A DNA stretch of 5,486 bases from an uncultured Acidobacteriota bacterium (GTDB lineage Bacteria > Acidobacteriota > Thermoanaerobaculia > UBA5066), in contig CALFNC010000501.1 in NCBI GenBank assembly GCA_937902605.1, positions 1-5,486 on the forward strand. The letters run 5' to 3'. Positions 1 to 5,486 of this stretch are shown here, one piece after another (positions within the stretch are counted from its first letter, which is position 1; each line of letters begins with the position of its first letter). Made by a program: the position numbers and the translations under genes. The notes under the pieces are model-generated. The model worked only from the letters and a program-made list of their open reading frames with translations, was not told where the DNA came from and made no database searches.

Positions 1-303
1 GGCCCGAAGCTCCGAGAGGCCGATATACCTCCAGATGAATTTGTAGATCCCCCAGACACGCTGACTCAGCAGCTGCAAGAGCACGACGACCGGCAATTGC
101 CAGATCAGGCGCTGCCGTTCCGCCGGCCCGAGCATGAATTCGAAACGGAGGAGGTATGCCGCCACGAAGGCCCCGGCAAGCACGCTGACATCGAGAAGAA
201 CCTGGACACGACGCGTCAGGAGTCCCCACTGCCACCTGGCCACGGTGGGGGTCCAACGGCTCTGTCCCTCGGGCTGCGCTTTCTCTAGAGATTCCACTCT
301 CAT
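1..303 (-). CDS. N-terminal part of a CapD/WbpM/PglF-type membrane NDP-sugar 4,6-dehydratase/epimerase (partial, runs off left edge)
   Basis: The frame is open for 101 codons from an ATG at 303-301 to the window edge. The start overlaps the stop of the upstream wzz-like gene as ATGA. After a polar 30-residue leader come two predicted membrane helices, about residues 33-53 and 66-85. The first contains LLDVSVLAGAFVAAYLLRFE and the second is followed by GIYKFIWRYIGLSELRA. A helix ending in AYLLRF(D/E) and a later G-(I/L)-Y-x-x-x-WRY-x-x-x-x-(E/D)-L motif are typical of the membrane N-terminus of the PglF/WbpM/CapD family, whose cytoplasmic SDR domain removes water from UDP-HexNAc to give a 4-keto-6-deoxy sugar. 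That Rossmann domain (GxxGxxG and catalytic residues) lies outside the window, so dehydratase versus epimerase cannot be decided. Family members are usually about 600 residues, so only about a sixth is seen. Confidence 0.85.
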   Translation of the reverse strand, partial: MRVESLEKAQPEGQSRWTPTVARWQWGLLTRRVQVLLDVSVLAGAFVAAYLLRFEFMLGPAERQRLIWQLPVVVLLQLLSQRVWGIYKFIWRYIGLSELRA

Positions 304-1907
304 GTGCGAGAACCGCCGAACCGCGCGTGAAGGAGCGCGCCCGCTACGGTGAGGAAACCCACGAACCCGACGAACAGCACTCCGAGAGCGAGGAAGCGCG
401 AGCGCGAGAACGCGCTCTTCGAGTCCATCGTCATCGGCTTCTCCGCTCCGAAAAGGGTGCTCGCGGGCTGGAGGTTTCGAGCCGAAATCATCTCGTAGAG
501 CTGCTGTATCTCCTTGAGGCTCCTCTCCATCTCGGCGATGATCGCCGTGAAGCGCGCTTGGATCTCCTTGAGAATAGCGGCTCGACCCGCATCGCCTTCC
601 CCCGATTTTCTGAAGTTCTTGAAAGCCGTCTCGAGCTCCCGGTAATAGGAGGCCTCGGAGGCCAGCTCCGCCTGCGTCAGCCCCGAGCCGATCATCCGCT
701 CGGTGAGGTCCCTGCGGAAACCGGCGTCGCCCTTGCTGCCGGCAAGGTTCATCAGCCGGTCGAGGAAGGACTCGCCCAGTTGCGGGATCACCATGCCCGC
801 GCTCAGGTCCCGGCCGCCGCCTGACGACCCCTCGCCGCCGGCTCCGGGCCTCGAGGTCATGCTCTTTTCAGTACTGACGTACGCTTCCAGGCCTCCGCGG
901 ACCTTCCCTTCCTGGTCCTGCGCCAGTTTCTGCGCGCGGGTGGCTTCGAAGAGCCTGTCCTCGATGTAACGCATCGTCGCCGCGGGGTTCCTCGAAAGCC
1001 CGGTGGCACGGATGAGGCTGAGGGCAGGGGCAATGCGGAATGTGCCTATGTCCTCGATGCGGAGCCGGACCTCCGGCAGGGAAGCTCCCGAGCCCGGAAG
1101 CCTGAAGACCTGGATTCCGGGCACCTTCATGAGCTGGTCGATGCTCGAGGTGACCCGGTTCACCTTCCTCCGAAGCAGGTCGGCGCTGATCAGGTAGTCC
1201 TCCGTCTCGAGGAACTCCTTCTGGAGCATCGCGGGCGAGTAGATCGGCAGGTCATACCGGAGGGCCCCACGGATCTTCGCCGCGTCATCCGCCCACGCGA
1301 CCAGGATGTCGCGGAGGACCTTCTCAATTAGGCCTCGGTCCATCTTGCGAAGACGTTCATTCCGGACCATCGTCAATTTGAATGTCGACGTCCTCAAAGC
1401 CGCCGCTTTGTCGCGAAACTCCCGCTCCAGCCTGATCCGGTCGAGCGGCTGAAGCTTCGAGTCGGACAGCCGGCCCCGGTACTCGCGCTCGAGAACGTCG
1501 AGATCCGGATTCACCGACGTCACGACAAGTGAAGTTCGGAACCTCTCGTACGTCGCATACCTCTCGAGCCCGTTCTCGTCGAACACCCGCCGGATCACCG
1601 GCTCCGAGAGGAAGTCCTCCGCCGAGAACCTCGCCCCGTTCGGATACGTGCCATTCCCGGCGCCGTCGAAGTCGACGTGGAACTCAAGGCTCGCCGTGTT
1701 CTCCATGGGGTAGCGCGTCCACGCGGCCAGGCCTGCGACCACGACCAACAGCGCGGCCAGACCGAGAACGCCCAGTATGATCCGCCGATAGGGCTGAAGC
1801 GTCTTGACGAGCGGCCCAAGGAACGGTCTCGGGGTGTCCCAGTCACGGTCATCCTCCTCGGGCCCCCGTCCGTCGCCTCGGTTCGCCGCATTCTCGCTTT
1901 CGGTCAT
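300..1907 (-). CDS. Wzz-like polysaccharide chain-length determinant, no kinase domain
   Basis: A 535-residue inner-membrane protein with polysaccharide co-polymerase topology: an acidic cytoplasmic leader (residues 1-40), TM1 at about 43-63, a large periplasmic region of about 440 residues, TM2 at about 505-526 and a short basic tail. After TM1 the NGTYPNGARFSAEDFLSEPV stretch (85-104) resembles the Wzz N-terminal domain. Residues 139-205, 313-340 and 440-475 are charged and heptad-like, as expected for the long helices of such proteins. A Gly/Ser-rich linker lies at 353-366. No Walker A/B or Tyr-rich tail follows TM2, so this is not a fused BY-kinase. The protein is longer than classical Wzz (about 330). 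The ATG at 1907 is set by GAAGGAG six bases upstream. The stop overlaps the next start as ATGA. Expected role: controlling polymer length with a Wzy polymerase not seen here. An export co-polymerase role is also possible. Confidence 0.8.
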   Translation of the reverse strand: MTESENAANRGDGRGPEEDDRDWDTPRPFLGPLVKTLQPYRRIILGVLGLAALLVVVAGLAAWTRYPMENTASLEFHVDFDGAGNGTYPNGARFSAEDFLSEPVIRRVFDENGLERYATYERFRTSLVVTSVNPDLDVLEREYRGRLSDSKLQPLDRIRLEREFRDKAAALRTSTFKLTMVRNERLRKMDRGLIEKVLRDILVAWADDAAKIRGALRYDLPIYSPAMLQKEFLETEDYLISADLLRRKVNRVTSSIDQLMKVPGIQVFRLPGSGASLPEVRLRIEDIGTFRIAPALSLIRATGLSRNPAATMRYIEDRLFEATRAQKLAQDQEGKVRGGLEAYVSTEKSMTSRPGAGGEGSSGGGRDLSAGMVIPQLGESFLDRLMNLAGSKGDAGFRRDLTERMIGSGLTQAELASEASYYRELETAFKNFRKSGEGDAGRAAILKEIQARFTAIIAEMERSLKEIQQLYEMISARNLQPASTLFGAEKPMTMDSKSAFSRSRFLALGVLFVGFVGFLTVAGALLHARFGGSRT

Positions 1908-1913
1908 TGGGTT

Positions 1914-1920
1914 CTCCTTC
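1914..1920 (-). promoter_or_regulatory. Strong Shine-Dalgarno of the wzz-like gene
   Basis: On the minus strand this reads GAAGGAG, followed by six bases (AACCCA) and the ATG at 1907-1905. It is the best ribosome binding site in the window and fixes the start of the wzz-like gene. It suggests independent translation initiation, unlike the overlap-coupled genes around it. Confidence 0.8.
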
Positions 1921-1978
1921 CTGGGATGGGTACCACAGTCGACCCTGTCGGCGTCGCGGTCATGTCTCGCAGGACCCT

Positions 1979-2010
1979 AAAAGGCCAGGTTCGTCCGGTT
2001 CCCCCTGGCC
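1979..2010 (-). terminator. Possible intrinsic terminator or attenuator between the phosphoglycosyl transferase and wzz-like genes
   Basis: On the minus strand a perfect 7-bp GC-rich inverted repeat, GGCCAGG (2010-2004) and CCTGGCC (1989-1983), encloses a 14-base loop and is followed at once by TTTT (1982-1979). It begins 24 bases after the phosphoglycosyl transferase stop codon. The placement is right for an intrinsic terminator, but the loop is long and the T-run is only four bases before AGGG, so it may be leaky or act as an attenuator. I see no convincing -35/-10 promoter between it and the next gene. Confidence 0.45.
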
Positions 2011-2033
2011 CCGCGACGGGACGGTCGATTGAC

Positions 2034-2636
2034 TCATAGGCCCTTCAGAACCGCCACTGCCGTTCGCAGCAGAATCACAACGTCCGTCCAGATGTTCGCA
2101 TTCCGAGCGTACTCGAGGTTCATCTCGATCTTTCGCGGCATCACGACCTCGACGTAGTACCGTTCTGGGTCTTCGGCGCGGGCGAGGACTTCCTCCTCGT
2201 TCCGGTAGGCGATGCTCGCGGGATCGGTCAATCCCGGGGTCAGCTCCAGCACGGCTCGCTGCGCCGGCGAATACAGCGACACGTACTGCGCGACCTCCGG
2301 GCGCGGCCCGACGAGGCTCATCTCGCCCGCCAGGACGTTCAGAAACTGAGGCAGCTCGTCGATCTTCAGGAGCCTCAGCCATCGTCCGACAGGTGTCACG
2401 CGGCGGTCGCCCGCCGACGTGATGGGCGGTCCATCTCGGTCGCTATCCACCTGCATGGATCGGATCTTTCGGAGGACGAACGGCCGTCCTCCTCTTCCGA
2501 CCCTTTCCTGGCAGAAGAACACTGGCCCCCGATCGTACAGCCACACTAGAGTTCCGGCGCAGAGCAGCACCGGGGACAGGATCACGATGGCGACAAGGGA
2601 AACGAGGGCGTCACAGATCCTCTTCCCGGCGGTCAT
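2034..2636 (-). CDS. Polyprenol-phosphate sugar-1-phosphate transferase (PglC/WcaJ-type monotopic phosphoglycosyl transferase)
   Basis: A 200-residue enzyme that should transfer a sugar-1-phosphate from a UDP-sugar to undecaprenyl phosphate, the first membrane step of glycan assembly. It opens with KRICD (5-9) and a hydrophobic re-entrant helix (about 10-33) with the Ser-Pro break at 21-22. Next come QERVG (43-47), an Arg/Lys-rich segment ending KIRSM (57-61), the catalytic pair Asp93-Glu94 in KIDELPQ, the GPRPE loop (110-114) and PGLTDPASI (134-142). Length and dyad position match Campylobacter PglC (about 200 residues, Asp93/Glu94), so this is the minimal catalytic form without the extra N-terminal membrane domain of WcaJ/WbaP. 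The start overlaps the aminotransferase stop (ATGA), with CGGAG eight bases upstream. The sugar cannot be read from sequence; an N-acetylated amino-deoxy sugar made by the neighbours is an attractive guess. Confidence 0.93.
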   Translation of the reverse strand: MTAGKRICDALVSLVAIVILSPVLLCAGTLVWLYDRGPVFFCQERVGRGGRPFVLRKIRSMQVDSDRDGPPITSAGDRRVTPVGRWLRLLKIDELPQFLNVLAGEMSLVGPRPEVAQYVSLYSPAQRAVLELTPGLTDPASIAYRNEEEVLARAEDPERYYVEVVMPRKIEMNLEYARNANIWTDVVILLRTAVAVLKGL

Positions 2637-3790
2637 CTCCTGGACTCCGTGACCACGTCAAGGACCGCTTCGATGACGTCCTCGACGTCTGCGTCCGAAA
2701 GCCGCGGATTCAGGGGCAACGACAGCATGCGTCTGTACGCATCCATGGCAACCGGGAAGTCCTCCGGGCTGTAACCGTACTTGTCCCGGTAGAAGGGATG
2801 AAGATGAATAGGAATGAAGTGGACTGAGGTTCCGATGTTCCGCTTCTTCATCTCCTCAATAAACGTCGCGCGATCGATGCGAAGAGTGTCGTTCCGAAGC
2901 CGAACCACGAACAGATGCCAGGCGTGCCTCGTCCCTATGCGTTCTGTCGGGAGCTCGAGGGCGTCACACCCTCTCAGCCCGGCCTGGTAGCGTGCCACGA
3001 CCTCTCGCCGTCGCGCCTGGAATCCCTCGAGCTTCCGCAGCTGGTGAAGGCCTAGAGACGCCTGAATGTCGGTCATGTTGCACTTGAAGCCAGGAAGGAC
3101 GACCTCGTAGAACCAAGAGCCCTCGGCCGAGTAACGCTTGTACGCATCCCGGCTCATTCCGTGGAGGCTCCAGAGGCGCGCTCTTTCGATGAAGTCGGGA
3201 TCCCCCGTCAGCATCCCGCCTTCGGCCGTGGTCAGGTTCTTCGTGGCGTAGAAGCTGAAAGCGGTCGCGTCTCCGATTCCTCCGATGCGTCGCCCGCGCC
3301 ACTCCGCCGGGAGGGCGTGGGCAGCGTCCTCGAGGATCTTGAGTCCGCGCCGCCCCGCGATGTCGAGGATGGCGTCCATGTCGCACGGGTGGCCGTAGAC
3401 GTGCACCGGCATGATCGCCCGCGTCCGGGACGTGACAGCCTTCTCGACCGCGGCCGGATCCACGTTCAGCGTGTCCGCTTCCACATCGACGAGCACCGGC
3501 CTCGCCCCGAGGTGCTCGATGACGTGCACCGTCGAACAAAAAGTGTTGGTAGACGTGATGACTTCGTCTCCCGGACCGATTCCCATCGCCGCCAGGGCCA
3601 CGAGCATCGCGTCCGTCGCAGAACTGACCGCCAGAGCAGCTTTTGCTCCGACGTACGCCGCGAATTCCTCTTCGAAACGTCTCGTCTTCGGTCCAGTCGT
3701 GATCCAGTCGGATCGAAGAGTGTCGACGACCTCGTCGATTTCCTCGCGGCCGATCAGGGGCGGAGAGAAGGGAAGGAACTTCGTTCTCAT
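2633..3790 (-). CDS. DegT/DnrJ/EryC1-family PLP-dependent nucleotide-sugar aminotransferase (ArnB/PglE-like)
   Basis: A complete 385-residue fold-type I aminotransferase that moves an amino group, usually from glutamate, to the keto carbon (mostly C4) of a nucleotide sugar. Visible elements: SDWITTGP (27-34) near the N-terminus; SSATDAM (56-62) for cofactor-phosphate binding; EDAAHA (154-159) with Asp155 facing the pyridine nitrogen and His158 next to the ring; SFYATKNLTTAEGG (179-192) with Lys184 as the Schiff-base lysine; GFKCNMTDIQASLG (234-247); HAWHLF (289-294); and HFIPIHLHPFY (324-334). All key residues are present and the length is normal. The ATG at 3790 overlaps the acetyltransferase stop by four bases, and its own stop overlaps the next start the same way. 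The motif set is close to ArnB, PseC, PglE and WecE. Substrate is not determined; a 4-keto-6-deoxy-HexNAc from the dehydratase at the left edge is plausible. Confidence 0.94.
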   Translation of the reverse strand: MRTKFLPFSPPLIGREEIDEVVDTLRSDWITTGPKTRRFEEEFAAYVGAKAALAVSSATDAMLVALAAMGIGPGDEVITSTNTFCSTVHVIEHLGARPVLVDVEADTLNVDPAAVEKAVTSRTRAIMPVHVYGHPCDMDAILDIAGRRGLKILEDAAHALPAEWRGRRIGGIGDATAFSFYATKNLTTAEGGMLTGDPDFIERARLWSLHGMSRDAYKRYSAEGSWFYEVVLPGFKCNMTDIQASLGLHQLRKLEGFQARRREVVARYQAGLRGCDALELPTERIGTRHAWHLFVVRLRNDTLRIDRATFIEEMKKRNIGTSVHFIPIHLHPFYRDKYGYSPEDFPVAMDAYRRMLSLPLNPRLSDADVEDVIEAVLDVVTESRR

Positions 3791-4395
3791 CGGATCTCGA
3801 ATCCCGTCGAGATGACGTATTCGTTCATCGGACGCCCCTCGGCGGTCACGAATGTCCTTGCCAATTGGAAGCCGAGCGTTCGGTAGAACGCATTCACCCG
3901 GTCGTTGCCGTCCCGGTCCGTCGTCAGGCAGTACGTCGGCACCGACCGTCTCCGCATCTCGTCCGAGAACCCCGCGATCAGATGTCTCCCCTCCCCCCGT
4001 CCGGATGCGCCCGGTCGCACCGCGATCGACATCAGACAGGCCGGCGCGCCGCTATCGGAGGCCTCCGACGAGCGATTCAGACCCCGGACGAGCCTTGGGA
4101 CGATTGAAGGTCGATCGAGGACCGCGCGGGTCGCGGCCCACGCGAACCGCCATTTCCGCTGTTTCGCCAGCCTTCGATAGAACCTGCCCTGCTCCGTGAC
4201 CCCCGCCACGAACCCTGTCATCCGACCCTCGCCGTCGGTCGAGACCAGAGCGACGCCCACGTCGTCGGCGACGATGTGCTCGTACAGGAGTCGCAGGAAA
4301 CGGCGCCCCAGGAAGGTCAGGAAGAACTCCGGGAAGCTCGCCAGGTGGATCTCGACGACCTCGTCCACGTCGGAGCTGCACATGGCCCGGATCAC
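3787..4395 (-). CDS. GNAT-family N-acetyltransferase
   Basis: A 202-residue protein with the GNAT fold pattern. The N-terminal strand and helices IRAMCSSDVDEVVEIHLASF (2-21) are followed by a hydrophobic FFLTFLGRRFLRLLYEHI helix region (24-41). Strand beta-4 is LMSIAVRP (121-128). The acetyl-CoA pyrophosphate loop is SGRGEGRHL (131-139), with Ser where many relatives have Gln/Arg. The C-terminal motif NAFYRTLGF (168-176) supplies the usual Asn and Tyr. The start is GTG at 4395-4393, overlapping the glycosyltransferase stop as GTGA, with GGAAGG nine bases upstream. Starting at the ATG of codon 5 would cut into the first beta strand and has no ribosome binding site. Likely job, by inference from the next gene: N-acetylating the amino sugar made by the aminotransferase, analogous to WecD or PseH. 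Acetylation of another position or substrate cannot be excluded. Confidence 0.88.
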   Translation of the reverse strand: MIRAMCSSDVDEVVEIHLASFPEFFLTFLGRRFLRLLYEHIVADDVGVALVSTDGEGRMTGFVAGVTEQGRFYRRLAKQRKWRFAWAATRAVLDRPSIVPRLVRGLNRSSEASDSGAPACLMSIAVRPGASGRGEGRHLIAGFSDEMRRRSVPTYCLTTDRDGNDRVNAFYRTLGFQLARTFVTAEGRPMNEYVISTGFEIR

Positions 4396-5486
4396 GACCC
4401 TACGCCTTCCGGGCCGGCGTTCGGCGTCGCCGCCAGCGAGAGCCGCCCGGCCACCTGCATGAGCATTTGCACGAGTTCGTCGCAGAGCCCGCTCCTGTCA
4501 TACTTCTTGAAGACGTATTCACGGCCCGCAGTCCCCATGGCGGTCCGGCCCGCCGGGCCGAGGGCCGCCAGCTCGACCATCGCACTCGCCATACCCTGGC
4601 CGTCTTCTGCCGCCACGACCATCCCCGCCCCCGCCGCCCGCACCACGTCCGCTGATTCGCCCTCCCCCGCGACGACGATCGGCCGCGCGCTCGCCAGGAA
4701 GTCGAACAGCTTGTTCGGTAGGTTCATCTCGAAGAACTTCCCGCGCCGGTTCGGCAGAAGGAAGAGGTCCGCGGAACGCAGGAGCGGCGGAGCCTGGGAT
4801 CGGGGGGTCGGAGGCAGAAACATGACGTTCTGGAGTCCGCGTTCCCGGCACACGGCCATCAGGGGGGCCTTCTCGTCGCCATCCCCAACCAGGACGAACA
4901 GAAAGCGGGCATCATCGCGGAGGACAGTCGCCGCTTCGAGAATTGTGCCGAGGGCGTTGTACGCGCCGTGGGCTCCGAGGTACATGCAGACCAGCCGCTC
5001 GCCGAAGCCCGATTCCCCCCGGAGCCTCGCGGCCGCCGCCCCCACGGCCTCGTCCTCGCCAAACAGGGAACTATCGACTCCGTTCGTGACGAGCAGGAGT
5101 CGCTCTCTGGGAACCCCCTTCTTGTGAATGTTCTCCCGAATTCCCTCGGTGAGGGCGACGATCGCGGCTGCGTGGCGGTAACAGAGTCTCTCGATCCAGG
5201 AGGCTAGGCGAATGACGACGCGGTTCTTGACGACACCGACCGCCACGGCGGCGTCGGGCCAGACGTCCGTCACCTCGAAGACGAAGGGCGCGCGGTGGAT
5301 TCGCGCCAGGACGAGGCCGAGCAGGCCGACGGTGAGCGGCGTCGAGACCGCATAGACGAGATCCACACGTTTCAGCCGGCCGGCCTCGAGCAGGGTCGCG
5401 GCCACGTACGTCAGGTAATAGAGGAAGCGCCTCGAGAAGCTCCCGCGGAAGTTCGGGTAGGAGTAGACGTACCGGACGTCGATTCC
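4392..5486 (-). CDS. GT4-family glycosyltransferase, WbuB/WcaI-like (partial, N-terminus beyond right edge)
   Basis: The reading frame is open from the window edge to TGA at 4394-4392 (364 residues seen). A GTG at 5405 is internal, because the 27 codons before it encode family sequence (GIDVRYVYSYPNFRG, then FSRRFLYYLTYV). Probably only some tens of N-terminal residues are missing. GT-B landmarks, numbered from the first residue in the window: DLVYAVSTPL (42-51); FEVTDVWPD (70-78), like the WbuB/WcaI EVRDLWPES; TNGVD (134-138) at the domain hinge; YLGAHG (169-174), like the YxGxHG opening of the C-terminal domain; VGDGDEK (200-206); and FFEMNLPNKLFDFLASARPI (251-270) in the nucleotide-sugar donor site, with Asp262 at the second acidic position of the retaining ExnE motif. 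The enzyme is cytoplasmic or membrane-associated and would add a sugar to the lipid-linked intermediate. Donor and acceptor are unknown. The stop overlaps the next start as GTGA. Confidence 0.92.
   Translation of the reverse strand, partial: GIDVRYVYSYPNFRGSFSRRFLYYLTYVAATLLEAGRLKRVDLVYAVSTPLTVGLLGLVLARIHRAPFVFEVTDVWPDAAVAVGVVKNRVVIRLASWIERLCYRHAAAIVALTEGIRENIHKKGVPRERLLLVTNGVDSSLFGEDEAVGAAAARLRGESGFGERLVCMYLGAHGAYNALGTILEAATVLRDDARFLFVLVGDGDEKAPLMAVCRERGLQNVMFLPPTPRSQAPPLLRSADLFLLPNRRGKFFEMNLPNKLFDFLASARPIVVAGEGESADVVRAAGAGMVVAAEDGQGMASAMVELAALGPAGRTAMGTAGREYVFKKYDRSGLCDELVQMLMQVAGRLSLAATPNAGPEGVGS

Noticed and set aside
327..824. 165-codon plus-strand frame opposite the wzz-like gene
   Set aside because: It is antisense to the C-terminal half of the wzz-like gene and is dominated by Arg, Glu and Leu from reversed GC-rich codons. 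No motif was seen.
1908..2033. Promoter for the wzz-like gene in the gap
   Set aside because: I looked on the minus strand for a sigma70 -35/-10 pair and for a sigma54 GG-N10-GC arrangement and found none. GTCGAC and the repeated AGGGTC are too short to call an operator.
1960..2382. 140-codon minus-strand frame overlapping the 3' part of the phosphoglycosyl transferase and the gap
   Set aside because: It is out of frame with a gene whose motifs continue to its stop. Its composition is Arg/Gly/Pro-rich and low in information, typical of a shadow frame. It also offers no ribosome binding site.
3161..3886. 241-codon open frame on the plus strand, opposite the aminotransferase and acetyltransferase
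   Set aside because: It spans the junction of two well-supported opposite genes, is Arg/Asp/His-rich and shows no domain or good ribosome binding site.
4276..5127. 283-codon open frame on the plus strand, opposite the glycosyltransferase
   Set aside because: Its translation is Arg/Ser/Pro/Ala-rich with no recognisable motif. It lies antisense to a gene with clear GT4 motifs, so it is a GC-rich codon shadow.
1..5486. Mobile elements, CRISPR array, tRNA or rRNA genes, long repeats
   Set aside because: No transposase-like protein, terminal inverted repeats, regularly spaced repeats or tRNA-like cloverleaf was recognised. Nearly the whole window is occupied by well-supported polysaccharide genes.

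Overview
The window is a GC-rich stretch of a bacterial cell-surface polysaccharide (exopolysaccharide, capsule or O-antigen) locus. Every gene I can support is on the minus strand, so transcription runs from high to low coordinates. The gene content (GT4 glycosyltransferase, GNAT acetyltransferase, PLP sugar aminotransferase, PglC/WcaJ-type phosphoglycosyl transferase, two-TM chain-length regulator, membrane-anchored nucleotide-sugar dehydratase) fits a Gram-negative or similar didermic bacterium that builds glycans on undecaprenyl phosphate. I cannot name the taxon from this sequence.

Layout in order of transcription. (1) 5486-4392: WbuB/WcaI-like GT4 glycosyltransferase; its start lies beyond the right edge. 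(2) 4395-3787: GNAT acetyltransferase with a GTG start. (3) 3790-2633: DegT/DnrJ/EryC1 (ArnB/PglE-like) aminotransferase. (4) 2636-2034: 200-residue polyprenol-phosphate sugar-1-phosphate transferase. (5) A 126-base gap with a terminator-like hairpin after gene 4 and a strong Shine-Dalgarno before gene 5. (6) 1907-300: large Wzz-like chain-length determinant without a kinase domain. (7) 303-1: N-terminal membrane part of a CapD/WbpM/PglF-type NDP-sugar 4,6-dehydratase or epimerase, running off the left edge. There is no gene-free stretch longer than 300 bases.

Four of the five gene junctions are 4-base start/stop overlaps (ATGA or GTGA), so the genes are probably translationally coupled. The one exception is the gap between genes 4 and 5, the best candidate for a regulatory break.

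Read together, a dehydratase, a C4 aminotransferase, an N-acetyltransferase and a small phosphoglycosyl transferase are the enzyme classes needed to make an N-acetylated amino-deoxy sugar and load it on the lipid carrier, as in the Campylobacter PglF-PglE-PglD-PglC route. The GT4 enzyme would extend the lipid-linked sugar and the Wzz-like protein would control polymer length. This is inference from families. I see no mobile element, CRISPR array, tRNA or rRNA, and nothing that requires a new type of system.
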